A DNA stretch of 36,849 nucleotides from Caldilineales bacterium (GCA_012271135.1 JAAXGZ010000138.1:1-36849), one strand, 5' to 3'. Shown: positions 9,018 through 17,506, counted from the first letter of the stretch. The notes: generated by a model not told the origin, from the letters alone. Numbers and translations are program-made.

Positions 9018-10510
9018 GACATGTCCCTTCACCTCCGGATTGGCTCGCCGCGCAGTCTGCCGCCAACCCCTCCAATCCATTTCTGTACCTGGAACATGAA
9101 CAACTGACCTTCGGCGATGTCGAGGCCATGGTGGGCCACGCCTGCCTGTTCCTCCAGGCAGCGGTTTCGACCATGAAGGGGCACAACGCGGCGATTTGGA
9201 ACACCGATCCCAAGTGGACGGTGATTCTGCTGTTGGCCTGTGCACGCCTGGGGTGGCCTGCCACGATCCTCGCTCCTGCTCTGCCGCCTGCAGTTCTGGC
9301 GCGGCACATTGTCCAGGTGCCGCTGACATTGTTGTTGTTCGGAGCCGGCAAGGGACCCAATGAAGCACATTCGCGAACGTTCGACGGAGCAGTCGAGCAT
9401 GTGGCAGTCGAGATTCCCGTGGTGGGCTTCAATTCCTCGGCACCCGTCCGGAGCCAACCCAACGCACACATGGTCGGCGACCCGGACTTGGAGTGGACTC
9501 AAGGCTGGGTCTTCACATCGGGCACCACTGGAACACCCAAGGCCATCAATGTCACGTTTGGAAACCTGCTGTGGAGTACCGCAGCCTCCAGCTACCGACT
9601 TGGATACCGGATTTCCGACTGCTGGCTCCACTGCATACCCTTGCACCATATCGGCGGACTGGCCTTGTTGTTCCGGAGCCTGATCTTCGGGTTCAGCCTG
9701 TGCATGCGCAGCCGATTCGATCAACACGAAGCCAGGGAGCTCATGGAACGGGGCGCGGTGACTCATGCTGCGTTGGTTCCGACCATGCTGGTGCGCCTGC
9801 TAGATGCAAACCTGGACTTGACCGCTCCCGGCCAACGATTTCGCACAGTCTTGGCGGGAGGTGCCAAAGTAGCCGAGTCCCTCCGCTCGGAGTGCAGGGA
9901 ATGCGGCTTGGACGTTGTTGCCAGCTACGGCATGACGGAGAGTTGTTCCCACATTGCGGCGGAACGACCTGGCCGCGCAAGCAGGGCGGGAGAGGGCCCC
10001 GCCCTGCGACACGCCGGAATCCAAATCAGGAACGTCGACGGCGAGCGGCTGCCGGCCGGACACCAAGGCGCAATCTGGATCAGGGGTCCTCAGTTGTCAT
10101 TGTCGTGCGAGCTGGACGGCCAAGGATGGTTCCAAACCGGCGATTGGGGTCTGCTGGATGACAACGGCTCCGTGCATGTGCTGGATCGTCAGGACGGGGT
10201 GTTTATCAGCGGAGGCGAAAACGTCTCGTCGCGTCATGTGGAGGAAAGCTTGATGGAGCTTCCGGAGATCGAAGTCGCTTGGGTCACCGGAGTACCCGAC
10301 CGGGAATGGGGCCATCGCGTGGTGGCGGTGATGCAGCCTTCCGCCAATCGGTTACCCAACGAACACGCTCTACGACACAGGCTGCGAACCGGGTTGGCTG
10401 TCCACGAAGTTCCCAAGCAATTCGTCTGGGTAAAATCGTTGCCAAGAACGGAGTTGGGCAAAGTGGACACAGCAGCCGCACGGAAACTCGTAGAGGACCT
10501 CCAGCAGTGA
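9014..10510 (+). CDS. menE: o-succinylbenzoate-CoA ligase MenE
   Basis: Adenylate-forming acyl-CoA synthetase that activates o-succinylbenzoate for MenB. Seen: phosphate-binding [10 protein letters not shown], the aromatic-gate [12 protein letters not shown] region, ASYGMTE, QTGDWG, the hinge [14 protein letters not shown], and a C-terminal lysine in [10 protein letters not shown]. The protein has 498 residues, at the normal size of MenE. The ATG at 9014 overlaps the menB stop as ATGA; a TTG at 9005 would add only three residues. Its own stop overlaps the menH GTG. The aryl/acyl specificity follows from operon context, since motifs alone only prove an acyl-CoA ligase. Confidence 0.93.
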   Translation: MRHVPSPPDWLAAQSAANPSNPFLYLEHEQLTFGDVEAMVGHACLFLQAAVSTMKGHNAAIWNTDPKWTVILLLACARLGWPATILAPALPPAVLARHIVQVPLTLLLFGAGKGPNEAHSRTFDGAVEHVAVEIPVVGFNSSAPVRSQPNAHMVGDPDLEWTQGWVFTSGTTGTPKAINVTFGNLLWSTAASSYRLGYRISDCWLHCIPLHHIGGLALLFRSLIFGFSLCMRSRFDQHEARELMERGAVTHAALVPTMLVRLLDANLDLTAPGQRFRTVLAGGAKVAESLRSECRECGLDVVASYGMTESCSHIAAERPGRASRAGEGPALRHAGIQIRNVDGERLPAGHQGAIWIRGPQLSLSCELDGQGWFQTGDWGLLDDNGSVHVLDRQDGVFISGGENVSSRHVEESLMELPEIEVAWVTGVPDREWGHRVVAVMQPSANRLPNEHALRHRLRTGLAVHEVPKQFVWVKSLPRTELGKVDTAAARKLVEDLQQ

Positions 10511-11340
10511 TTTGGCATCCACTGCCCACTTGCGTAGCTGCATCCGGCATCCCCTACCACGGAGCCACTGCAGGGAACGGCCCCTCAATACTGCTCCTGC
10601 ACGGCTTTACCGGCACCGTTCAAAGTCTTGATCCGATCTCCTGCGTTCTATCGAGCCGATTTTCCCTATTGGGAATCGACCTTCCTGGTCACGGCCGCAC
10701 GCGCTCCATTCCCGATCCCAACCTGAAATTCGACCAAGTGCTTGCCGACCTGCACGAAGTGATGCACCGGTGGCATCCGTACCCGATGCATGTGGCCGGA
10801 TACTCCATGGGCGGGCGGATAGGCCTTGGTTTAGCCTGTCGGTTTCCCGATGCGGTGAAATCGCTGTCGCTCCTTAGTGCATCCCCTGGTATCTCCGAAG
10901 TTACAGGTCGTCAGACACGTTTGGCTCTCGATCGGGACCTGGCCAAATTCCTGGCCGAAACCCCTGACGGTGTCTTCGATCGGTACTGGGAATCGTTGCC
11001 GCTGTTTGGCGGGGTCCGAGCACCCGCTGACCTGGGCCGCCGTGTCAGTTCCAAGAACATCAGGCAAGGTTGGTCTGCCTCACTGCACTTGCTCGGCACA
11101 GGGGTCCAGCCCTCGTTCTGGAATGACCTGTCGCGCCTGGACCGACCGGTACAGCTGATCACGGGGGAAAGGGACATCAAGTTCCGAAACATCGCAGACG
11201 CAATGAATGTGCGGCTTCCCAAGTGTCAAACCCACACGGTGCCGCATGCCGGCCATAGGGTCCATCTGGAAAACCCACGCGCGACAGCCAGTCTGATTGC
11301 CGACTGGGTCATGGGCCATTACGATACCCATGGTCCATGA
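10507..11340 (+). CDS. menH: SHCHC synthase MenH (alpha/beta hydrolase)
   Basis: 2-succinyl-6-hydroxy-2,4-cyclohexadiene-1-carboxylate synthase, which eliminates pyruvate from the MenD product. Seen: an alpha/beta-hydrolase fold with LLHGFTGT (oxyanion), GIDLPGHGRT, the nucleophile elbow GYSMGGRIGL (Ser), and a final catalytic His in VPHAGHRVHLENP; the acid is probably in ITGERDIKF. The start is taken as GTG 10507, giving a GTGA overlap with the menE stop and a 277-residue product of normal MenH length; the frame is open upstream to 10279 but that part lies inside menE. Last gene of the operon; no clear terminator follows. Confidence 0.88.
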   Translation: MIWHPLPTCVAASGIPYHGATAGNGPSILLLHGFTGTVQSLDPISCVLSSRFSLLGIDLPGHGRTRSIPDPNLKFDQVLADLHEVMHRWHPYPMHVAGYSMGGRIGLGLACRFPDAVKSLSLLSASPGISEVTGRQTRLALDRDLAKFLAETPDGVFDRYWESLPLFGGVRAPADLGRRVSSKNIRQGWSASLHLLGTGVQPSFWNDLSRLDRPVQLITGERDIKFRNIADAMNVRLPKCQTHTVPHAGHRVHLENPRATASLIADWVMGHYDTHGP

Positions 11341-11681
11341 GGCGAAGGCCTGATCGCTACGCGCAGGCTGTGGACGATTGAATTCTTACTGCATGCTACC
11401 TAGTGCTAGTTGAATGGCATGACCCATTTTGCAGAAGGCTGAGTGCAAAGTCTCGTAGTCCGGTCCAAGCGGCTTCCTGAACATTGTTGTTTGGCGATTG
11501 CACGTTGGCAGGCATTTGGATTTCGCATTCGCAACAGTGCTCCCAGACCTGAGCAGACCGCGAGAGGTGCGGCACACAATGCGACTTGGCCGACCCACTG
11601 CCATCGCCTTCATGTCAAGGGCAGTCCTGTCGCTATACTGATTCAACTCGGTTGGCAGTACACACCAAGAAACCACAGCTT
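11341..11681. other. 341-base gap between menH and menI
   Basis: No convincing gene is seen here. A 96-codon open frame on the minus strand (11386-11676) has no family features and opposes the operon. The right end carries the probable menI promoter. menC, which would be expected in such an operon, is not present even as fragments that I can recognise. Confidence 0.4.
11609..11639 (+). promoter_or_regulatory. probable menI promoter
   Basis: The -10 box TATACT (11634-11639) is followed by GA, as at the tetR promoter. The -35 is weak (TTCATG at 11609-11614 with 19-base spacing). The start of transcription would fall near 11646, giving a leader of about 36 bases. Confidence 0.4.
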
Positions 11682-12119
11682 ATGAGCATTTGGACCGTCG
11701 AGATGGACATTGGCCGGCTCCATAGGGGATTTCCGGGAACCGTACTGGAACACTTGGACATCACGATCGACGCCGTCGGGGACGACTTTTTGACAGCCAG
11801 CATGCCGGTGGACCACCGCACAATTCAGCGTATGGGAATCCTGCATGGAGGTGCTTCGGTGGTATTGGCCGAGTCGGTGGGCAGCATTGCCTCCAACTGC
11901 TGCATCGACCAAGCCACGTTGGCGGCCGTCGGACTTCAAATCAACGCCAACCACATACGCCCCGTGCGTTCGGGACGGGTCTCCGGCACAGCCAGACCCT
12001 TGCACTTGGGCTTCCGCACCCATGTATGGCGAATTGCCTTGCAGGACGAAAATGGCCGGAGGACCTGTGAGTGCACACTCACGACGTCGGTAATCACGCG
12101 TAAGTCGCTGGGCCTGTAA
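11682..12119 (+). CDS. menI: DHNA-CoA thioesterase MenI (hotdog fold)
   Basis: Hydrolyses 1,4-dihydroxy-2-naphthoyl-CoA to DHNA, the step after MenB. At 145 residues it matches the YdiI/MenI branch of the PaaI hotdog thioesterases: SMPVDHRTIQRMGILHGGAS, then VLAESVGSIAS with the catalytic Glu, NANHIRPVRSGRVSG, PLHLGFRTHVW and CTLTTSV. ATG 11682 is the only start that fits the family; the upstream extension to 11586 overlaps the promoter. No clear ribosome binding site is visible. The position just behind the men operon supports MenI over a general acyl-CoA thioesterase, but a phenylacetyl-CoA-type role cannot be fully excluded. Confidence 0.85.
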   Translation: MSIWTVEMDIGRLHRGFPGTVLEHLDITIDAVGDDFLTASMPVDHRTIQRMGILHGGASVVLAESVGSIASNCCIDQATLAAVGLQINANHIRPVRSGRVSGTARPLHLGFRTHVWRIALQDENGRRTCECTLTTSVITRKSLGL

Positions 12120-12156
12120 CAGACACCCGCCCGTGGCTTGAGAATGGTGTCACCAC

Positions 12157-13302
12157 ATGCAACCGGGCAACACCGGCTTTCTCGGGGTCGCAGCCGCCGT
12201 TCTCGGCATTCTGGTTGCTTCGGTCCTCCTGGGATGCCAGGACCGCGAGCCGTTCCAATCGGACGAGGACCCTGGCTCGTGGAATTCCGGCGCTGAGTCG
12301 ATCGGGTCATTTCTTCAGGAACAACTGGCCTCGTCCCGCCCTGCCGACACCCCCAGTACTCAACCACTGGACCTGACAACGACTCCACGTCAATCTCCGG
12401 CGAAATTGGTGCAATGGAAGGACCTGATTGCAGGACCGGAGGCACGTCTCGTCGTTGAGGAGGCCTTGGCAACCGGATCTCGAGTTGTTTTCACCGACCC
12501 CAGGGCCGCGATCGCGGTAGCCGATGGGTTGAAGTCGCAGTTGGAACCCAACGGCTGGCGGCTGCTGGAAGTCCTGGAAGGCCCGGCTGCCATCGAAGGC
12601 GATCCTCCATCGTCGTATTTCTTCTGGTTTTGGCGACCTAACCTGTCATTCCAGCCTCAACACCTGTACGAGGCCGGATGCGCTCACATCCAAACGATCC
12701 CGCAACAGGCCGGTACGTCGGTGCATCTTGGTTCGGGCTGCCATCTGGCCCGCATGGCGGCCGTAGTGCAAGGCAGCCGGCCGAAGCCGCCGGCCGCTCA
12801 AGATACCCAAGCCGTACAGGACGGCGACCTGGTGATTTCGGTTGGTCCGGAATGGTCTGTTGCCACTCCCTTTGCTTCCGACGAGGATTGCTCGACCGAG
12901 GTGGGATTCCTGTGTCTGGCGCGGCAGGATCTCGTCCACGAACAAGACGGTTCGGGAGTGTCGCTGTTGCTGCTTGAGCACCAACCTGCATCTGGTGTCT
13001 TGGATTTGAGTGTTCGTTCCACTGTGGCGGTTTCACGCCGCCTCCATCCCCAAGGGATTCCGTTGGTGGCCCGCGAAGTGGAGACGGTCAACGGCGAGCC
13101 CGGATACCATGTATATCTGGTGCATCCCGAACAGGCCGACGGCACGGAGGCGTTGGTGTCCGACCTTCACTTTGTGTCGGAACGGCGACACTTGGTGTTT
13201 AGCGGCACCTTATCGGGAGATTTCGGGTCCCTGGCCACCCATGGCACGATGTTGACCGAAACAGTGCTGGCGGTTGAACCCGTGCCTGTAGAGCGCGAAT
13301 GA
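12157..13302 (+). CDS. lipoprotein of unknown function
   Basis: A 381-residue protein with a clear lipoprotein signal: hydrophobic stretch to residue 26, then the lipobox LLGC with Cys27. The mature part begins with an acidic, Ser/Thr/Pro-rich linker (about 28-85), followed by a mixed alpha/beta region holding several Cys (SGCHLARM, DEDCSTEVGFLCLARQD) that may form disulfides outside the cell. I do not recognise a family. The C-terminal part (VNGEPGYHVYLV, LVFSGTLSGDFGSLATHGTMLTETVLAV) resembles the layout of extracytoplasmic lipoproteins that judge spread or sensing domains, but this is only an impression. It starts 37 bases after menI and could be co-transcribed with it. Confidence 0.75.
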   Translation: MQPGNTGFLGVAAAVLGILVASVLLGCQDREPFQSDEDPGSWNSGAESIGSFLQEQLASSRPADTPSTQPLDLTTTPRQSPAKLVQWKDLIAGPEARLVVEEALATGSRVVFTDPRAAIAVADGLKSQLEPNGWRLLEVLEGPAAIEGDPPSSYFFWFWRPNLSFQPQHLYEAGCAHIQTIPQQAGTSVHLGSGCHLARMAAVVQGSRPKPPAAQDTQAVQDGDLVISVGPEWSVATPFASDEDCSTEVGFLCLARQDLVHEQDGSGVSLLLLEHQPASGVLDLSVRSTVAVSRRLHPQGIPLVAREVETVNGEPGYHVYLVHPEQADGTEALVSDLHFVSERRHLVFSGTLSGDFGSLATHGTMLTETVLAVEPVPVERE

Positions 13303-13419
13303 GCAACCAGTTTGGCAGTTGCACATGCCCGGCACATGGCGGGCAGGGCCGGCCATGTGCCGGGACTAGGCATATACGCTACCGGGAATCACGAACGTAC
13401 AGCACCTGCGGAGGTTTCA

Positions 13420-14268
13420 GTGTCGCAGCAACTTTCCGAGACGCGGATCGACTCCCATCAACACTACTGGCACTTCGACCCGGCCCAGTACACCTGGATC
13501 GGGGAAAGACAGGTGCTACAGCGCGACTGGCTTCCGGCCGATCTTGAACCTCTCAACCGTGCCTCGGACATTTCGGGTACCGTGGCCGTGCAAGCCCGTC
13601 AACAACCAACAGAGAACGACTATCTGCTGTCGCTGGCAAAGCGCCACAAACACATTGTGGGTGTCGTTGGCTGGCTTGACCTGACGAGTACCGATACCAC
13701 CCTTGACTTGGCCAAGTATGCTGAGTACTCCCTGTTCAAGGGAGTCCGACACAACCCGACCAATGAAGGCGCTGTCGAAACCTCGGTACCGTTTGCAGAC
13801 AACATGATGGCAATGGCGAATTTGGGCCTTTCGTGCGATTTGCTTACCAAACCGGCGAGTTGGCCAACCGTGCTGGGTCTCGCAAGTCGATTTCCCAACA
13901 ACACCTTTGTTCTGGACCACATTGGCAATCCCGGGATCGGGCCGGACTACTGGAAGCAGTGGAAGTCGCTTGTCGCCGAACTGGGCCGGGCCGACAACGT
14001 CTTCTGCAAGTTTTCCGGACTGGTGAACCAGGGACCTGAACGCCATGTAACCAATGCCGATGTCCGGCCCTGGTTCGATCATCTGCTCCAACACTGTGGC
14101 TGCCAACGGGTCATGTTTGGGACCGACTGGCCAGTATGCACCGTAATGCAAAGCCACAGGGCTGTGGTCGAGCTCGCCGCGGGTTGCATCAACTCCCTGA
14201 CACCGGACGAACAGACTTGGGTGTGGGGCCGTTCCGCGTCGGCAAGCTACCGGCTGCCGCCGCCTTGA
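13420..14268 (+). CDS. amidohydrolase family protein (COG3618 lactonase-like)
   Basis: A TIM-barrel metal-dependent hydrolase of 282 residues in the amidohydrolase-2/COG3618 group, which includes L-fuconolactonase, L-rhamnono-lactonase and 4-sulfomuconolactone hydrolase. Seen: RIDSHQHYWHFD with the HxH metal motif (His13, His15), VGVVGWLDL, FKGVRH, FVLDHIGNPG, and GTDWPV with the catalytic Asp near the C-terminus. The GTG start at 13420 is preferred because GGAGG ends 5 bases before it; a TTG at 13312 would add 36 residues with no family similarity. Sugar-lactone hydrolysis is the most likely job, in line with the sugar importers nearby. The actual substrate is open. Confidence 0.88.
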   Translation: MSQQLSETRIDSHQHYWHFDPAQYTWIGERQVLQRDWLPADLEPLNRASDISGTVAVQARQQPTENDYLLSLAKRHKHIVGVVGWLDLTSTDTTLDLAKYAEYSLFKGVRHNPTNEGAVETSVPFADNMMAMANLGLSCDLLTKPASWPTVLGLASRFPNNTFVLDHIGNPGIGPDYWKQWKSLVAELGRADNVFCKFSGLVNQGPERHVTNADVRPWFDHLLQHCGCQRVMFGTDWPVCTVMQSHRAVVELAAGCINSLTPDEQTWVWGRSASASYRLPPP

Positions 14269-14274
14269 ACCGCC

Positions 14275-15276
14275 ATGACACTACGCTGGAAGCTGGCAGT
14301 CGGCCTCATGACACTGGCCATCACCATTGCCGGGAGCTTGCAGGAAACCGGAACACCGGACACTGTCAGAATCCAGTCGTGGAAGGGGCAGGACTTCGGT
14401 TTGGGGACGGAACAGGAATCCTCAGAGGAGGTGATCGGAGGCTCCCCTGCCGCACCCGGCGCCTTCCCATGGATGGCGGCCCTGGTGCTGTCCAGCCACA
14501 GCAGCCCCCAGACCGGGTTGCGTTGCGGCGGCACGCTAATCGACCCGGAGTGGGTCCTGACAGCAGCGCATTGCCTGACCAATCCGGACGGATCATTCAT
14601 GCTGCCGTCGGACCTGCGCGTCGTCGTCGGCATTGCAGACTTGTCGGCCGACCAAGGCACCCAATCCGACGTAGTGGAAGTGTTGGGGCACGAGCACTAC
14701 GATGATCGGACCGGAGACTTCGATATCGGATTGGTCCGACTGGTGCAACCAATCCTGGACGTCGAGCCAGTCTCGCTGCCGTCGGCCGACAGGCAAGACC
14801 TGCTTTCATCCAATGCCGAAGCCGTTGTTGCCGGATGGGGCACCACTTCATGGATCAACAGCCAGACGGGAACCGCGCCGGCGCAGCTGCATGCCGCCAC
14901 ACTCTCCCTGGCCGACTCCCAAGTGTGCCAACAGGCGTTTCGTCAAAGGACCGGAAAGGACATTCACATCACGGTCAACATGCTGTGTGCGGGCAATCTG
15001 TTCACGTCCAACGACGCCTGCCAGGGGGACAGCGGTGGACCACTGCTGACAGTGGACGGCACCACCGGAACGGCTGTTCAGGTGGGCATCGTCAGCTGGG
15101 GACTCGGGTGCGCGGTGCCGGGACTGTTCGGGGTATACACCAACGTCATGCAATTGTCGGAATGGTTTGAGTCCCGTACAGGTACCAGGCCGACTGTGAA
15201 CCCTGGCTCGGACATTGAGTGGCGAAGGACCTTTCTGCCTGTGGTGCCGACGGACGCCAACCCCGATCCGTCTTGA
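14275..15276 (+). CDS. secreted trypsin-like serine protease (S1 family)
   Basis: A 333-residue S1 peptidase. Seen: N-terminal signal peptide (about 1-21), a short propeptide, the activation-like site with mature N-terminus VIGG at 53-56, and the triad His99 (LTAAHC), Asp150 (DFDIGLVRL) and Ser253 (GDSGGP). Asp247 in NDACQGDSGG corresponds to trypsin Asp189, so cleavage after Arg/Lys is expected. Cysteine pairs around His99 and near MLCAG suit extracellular folding. A tail of about 25 residues (FLPVVPTDANPDPS) follows the domain. It starts 6 bases after the lactonase-like gene, so the two may share a transcript although no functional link is obvious. Secreted bacterial trypsins are known but patchy in distribution. 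Confidence 0.93.
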   Translation: MTLRWKLAVGLMTLAITIAGSLQETGTPDTVRIQSWKGQDFGLGTEQESSEEVIGGSPAAPGAFPWMAALVLSSHSSPQTGLRCGGTLIDPEWVLTAAHCLTNPDGSFMLPSDLRVVVGIADLSADQGTQSDVVEVLGHEHYDDRTGDFDIGLVRLVQPILDVEPVSLPSADRQDLLSSNAEAVVAGWGTTSWINSQTGTAPAQLHAATLSLADSQVCQQAFRQRTGKDIHITVNMLCAGNLFTSNDACQGDSGGPLLTVDGTTGTAVQVGIVSWGLGCAVPGLFGVYTNVMQLSEWFESRTGTRPTVNPGSDIEWRRTFLPVVPTDANPDPS

Positions 15277-15329
15277 ACGAAGCGACCCCTCTCTTGGAGG
15301 GGTCGAACGACACCAGTGCCATTTCGTTC
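15275..15329. terminator. nested hairpin between convergent transcripts
   Basis: An inner 9-bp stem (CGACCCCTC/GAGGGGTCG, 15283-15305) with a 5-base loop lies in an outer pairing GAACGAA (15275-15281) with TTCGTTC (15323-15329). It sits between the protease stop and the last tRNA of the opposing cluster, so it may end transcription from both sides. No T-run is visible, so intrinsic termination is unproven. Confidence 0.45.
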
Positions 15330-15334
15330 CGGAG

Positions 15335-15408
15335 GGCGGCCAATGGGACTTGAACCCACAACCACGTGAACCACAATCACGTGCTCTGCCTATTGAGCTA
15401 TGACCGCC
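15335..15408 (-). tRNA. tRNA-His (GTG)
   Basis: Full cloverleaf on the minus strand: acceptor GCGGTCA/TGGCCGC, anticodon loop TTGTGGT with GTG, T-loop TTCAAGT. The extra G at -1 and C at 73, the identity pair of tRNA-His, are both encoded. The CCA end is not encoded. Confidence 0.95.
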
Positions 15409-15441
15409 GCGGTCAAATTACATCCAGGTTGCACATGCCAA

Positions 15442-15512
15442 CAGGGGGACAAGGATTCGAACCTTGATTGTCGGTTCCAAAGACCGAAGTCCTGCCGTTA
15501 GACGATCCCCCT
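15442..15512 (-). tRNA. tRNA-Gln (TTG)
   Basis: Minus-strand cloverleaf with acceptor AGGGGGA/TCCCCCT, anticodon loop CTTTGGA (TTG), T-arm CAAGG/CCTTG and discriminator G73. CCA is not encoded. Confidence 0.94.
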
Positions 15513-15523
15513 CCGGGACCCAG

Positions 15524-15596
15524 TGCCGAAGCCCAGACTTGAACTGGGAACCCCAGCATTTTCAGTGCTGTGCTCTACCAATTGAGCTACCTCGGC
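15524..15596 (-). tRNA. tRNA-Phe (GAA)
   Basis: Minus-strand cloverleaf of 73 bases: acceptor GCCGAGG/CTTCGGC, D-arm GCTC/GAGC, anticodon loop CTGAAAA (GAA), T-arm CCCAG/CTGGG, A73. CCA is not encoded. Confidence 0.95.
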
Positions 15597-15602
15597 AGAC
15601 AG

Positions 15603-15674
<72 letters not shown>

Positions 15675-15691
15675 GCAACCGCAAAACTGAG

Positions 15692-15764
<73 letters not shown>

Positions 15765-15786
15765 CAGCCCCGCCCACCGTCAACTC

Positions 15787-15873
15787 TGGTGCCGACGAGA
15801 GGACTCGAACCTCCACGCCCTTGCGGGCAATAGATCCTAAGTCTACCGCGTCTACCGGTTCCGCCACGTCGGC
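15787..15873 (-). tRNA. tRNA-Leu (TAG)
   Basis: Class II tRNA of 87 bases with long variable arm (TGCCCGCAAGGGCGT), anticodon loop CTTAGGA (TAG), acceptor GCCGACG/CGTCGGC, A73. It is the only tRNA in the cluster with an encoded CCA end (15787-15789 as complement). It is the first tRNA after rnpB. Confidence 0.95.
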
Positions 15874-15921
15874 CGGTCGGATGCTTCCGCATTCCACATC
15901 CGATCCCAAGCATGTGCGCCA

Positions 15922-16346
15922 GGCACAGACTGGGTACCCCCGATTCTGTACGACGCGTACGCGCCGTCGCCGTCATCTATCTCAGACTACACTCGGCCTG
16001 GCGGAAATTTGCCCCGAAAACCCCAACGGGCCACAGGGTTTCCGCTGCGGTGAGATTGCCAACCCGAAGGCCCGCAACCCGCTCACCTTGCTCCCGGTTG
16101 CACGCTCGCCCAGCCATGGACATCTCTGTACATGCTGGTGGGCTCTTACCCCACCCTTTCACCCCTTACCCTGCGGCCAGCCGCGGGCGGGAATGCTCTC
16201 TGTTGCGGTTGTAGTCGCGGTCCGGTTGCCCAAGCCGCGCCCCCACTTGCTGTTTCGTGAGGCAACCTTCCGGCCCTGCGGACCGGAGGAAGTCGGGAAG
16301 TTCCTCTGCCGACCCAGGGCCGACAGCGACGGCGTTCAGCCTGTCC
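15922..16346 (-). ncRNA. rnpB: RNase P RNA, bacterial class A
   Basis: The catalytic RNA that trims tRNA 5' leaders. On the minus strand one can read the conserved blocks in order: GAGGAACTTCCCGACTTCC (about 16287-16305), GGTGAAAGGGTGGGGTAAGAG with CCCACC (about 16138-16166), and the 3' block TAGATGAC with ACAGAATCGGGGG (about 15938-15985). A P1 helix can be drawn between GGACAGGCTG at the 5' end and CAGTCTGTGCC at the 3' end, which fixes approximate ends and a length of about 425 bases; the true ends may differ by several bases. It precedes a six-tRNA cluster on the same strand with under 50 bases between. Confidence 0.92.
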
Positions 16347-16405
16347 TGAACCTGGATTTGTAATCTGCTGCCCGAACACCTGACGGACCTCGGACACGAA
16401 GGGCC

Positions 16406-16434
16406 ATTCTAGCCACCAGGACACACCAAGTCAA
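16406..16434 (-). promoter_or_regulatory. near-consensus sigma-70 promoter of rnpB
   Basis: On the minus strand, TTGACT (16429-16434), a 17-base spacer and TAGAAT (16406-16411) each match the consensus at five of six positions. Transcription would start near 16399, about 50 bases before the drawn RNase P P1 helix, so a 5' leader may be removed. It is the best promoter match in the window, as expected for a stable RNA gene. Confidence 0.8.
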
Positions 16435-16635
16435 CACTGGATCAGCAAAATCGCGCCGGCAATTGGGTGCTGGATTGTGTTGACGTCCAACGGATGCATG
16501 ATACGGGCGGCGGGCGGCGAATCATCGGCAGCGGATGTTGCCCCGGTTGCAATACCGTTTGCCGGCCAGCGAGGAGACCCGTTTGGCTCGGCCTGCTGGG
16601 CCACATTCGAACGCGGGGATGGACCAGAGCCGGGA
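16435..16635. other. downstream region of the importer operon, no gene seen
   Basis: About 200 bases between the stop of the first importer operon and the rnpB promoter. Open frames on both strands are present but look like composition artefacts. No T-rich terminator is visible after the permease gene. Confidence 0.35.
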
Positions 16636-17505
16636 TTATTTGTCCGACACCACAATGCCCGACAGCAGAAAGCGCTGCCCGATGAAGAACAGTACCACGG
16701 GTGGCAATGCTGCACCGATCGAGACTGCCATGATCAGGTGCCAGGGACTGGAGCCGTAACTGGAGCGGAACCTGGCCAAACCCAACGGGATGGTGTATTT
16801 GCCGTTGTCGTGCAGGAAGATCAGAGGCTGCAGGAGCTCCTGCCACGAGTTCTGGAAAATCAGGATGGACGAAGCGGCAATCACCGGCAGGGACAACGGC
16901 AGCATCATGCGCCAGTAAATTCCAAAGTAGCTGCAGCCATCCAGGCGAGCCGCCTCGGTCAGTTCGTCCGGAATCGAACGGAAAAACTGCCGGAACAGGA
17001 AGATGAAGAAGGCACCGCCGTCGAAGTGGGGAATGATCAGCGGCAGGTAGGTGTCGATCCAGCCCAGTCTCTGGAAGATGATGTACTGCGGAATCATCGT
17101 CACCGTGTAGGGCAGCATCAGCGTTGACAGGACCAGGATGAAGAGCAAGTTCTTGCCCGGAGCCTGCATGCGGGCAAAGGCGTAGCCCGCCATGGATGCC
17201 GCCAGCACCTGCCCCATCACCCGGATTACCGCGATCTGGGTCGAGTTCATGAAATAGCGGCCGAACGGCAGGAAGGCGAAACCTTCGTAGAAGTTGGAGA
17301 AGACCCAGGGATCGGGCCACAAGTCGGGAGGCCACCGCATGATTTGTTCCAGGCGCGAGAACGCGGCCGAGAACATCCACACCGTGGGCATCAACACCCA
17401 GAGGATGCCCGGCAGCAGCAGCAGCAGGGCAATCGCCTTGTACAGGCGTTCCCGACTGCGCCGGCCCATCCGGCGCGGTCCGGTGGCGGTGGTCGCGGCA
17501 GCCAC
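16636..17505 (-). CDS. carbohydrate ABC transporter permease, MalG type (importer 1)
   Basis: A 289-residue inner-membrane protein with about six transmembrane helices and the MalG/UgpE-type EAA loop EAARLDGCSYFGIYWRMMLPLSLP (broken: EAARLDGCSYF, then MMLPLSLP), the docking site for the ATPase. CUT1-family import of oligosaccharides or glycerol phosphate is typical. GTG at 17505 is the start: it lies one base after the stop of the partner permease and GGAG ends 6 bases upstream. ATG at 17469 is an alternative. Last gene of the binding protein-permease-permease operon; no ATPase gene accompanies it, so a shared MsmK/UgpC-type ATPase elsewhere is likely. Confidence 0.92.
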   Translation of the reverse strand: MAAATTATGPRRMGRRSRERLYKAIALLLLLPGILWVLMPTVWMFSAAFSRLEQIMRWPPDLWPDPWVFSNFYEGFAFLPFGRYFMNSTQIAVIRVMGQVLAASMAGYAFARMQAPGKNLLFILVLSTLMLPYTVTMIPQYIIFQRLGWIDTYLPLIIPHFDGGAFFIFLFRQFFRSIPDELTEAARLDGCSYFGIYWRMMLPLSLPVIAASSILIFQNSWQELLQPLIFLHDNGKYTIPLGLARFRSSYGSSPWHLIMAVSIGAALPPVVLFFIGQRFLLSGIVVSDK

Positions 17506-17506
17506 A

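Noticed and set aside
11386..11676. 96-codon minus-strand frame between menH and menI
   Set aside because: No ribosome site, no family pattern, opposite to the operon, and overlaps the menI promoter.
16477..17127. 216-codon plus-strand frame
   Set aside because: Antisense to the MalG-type permease with no features of its own.
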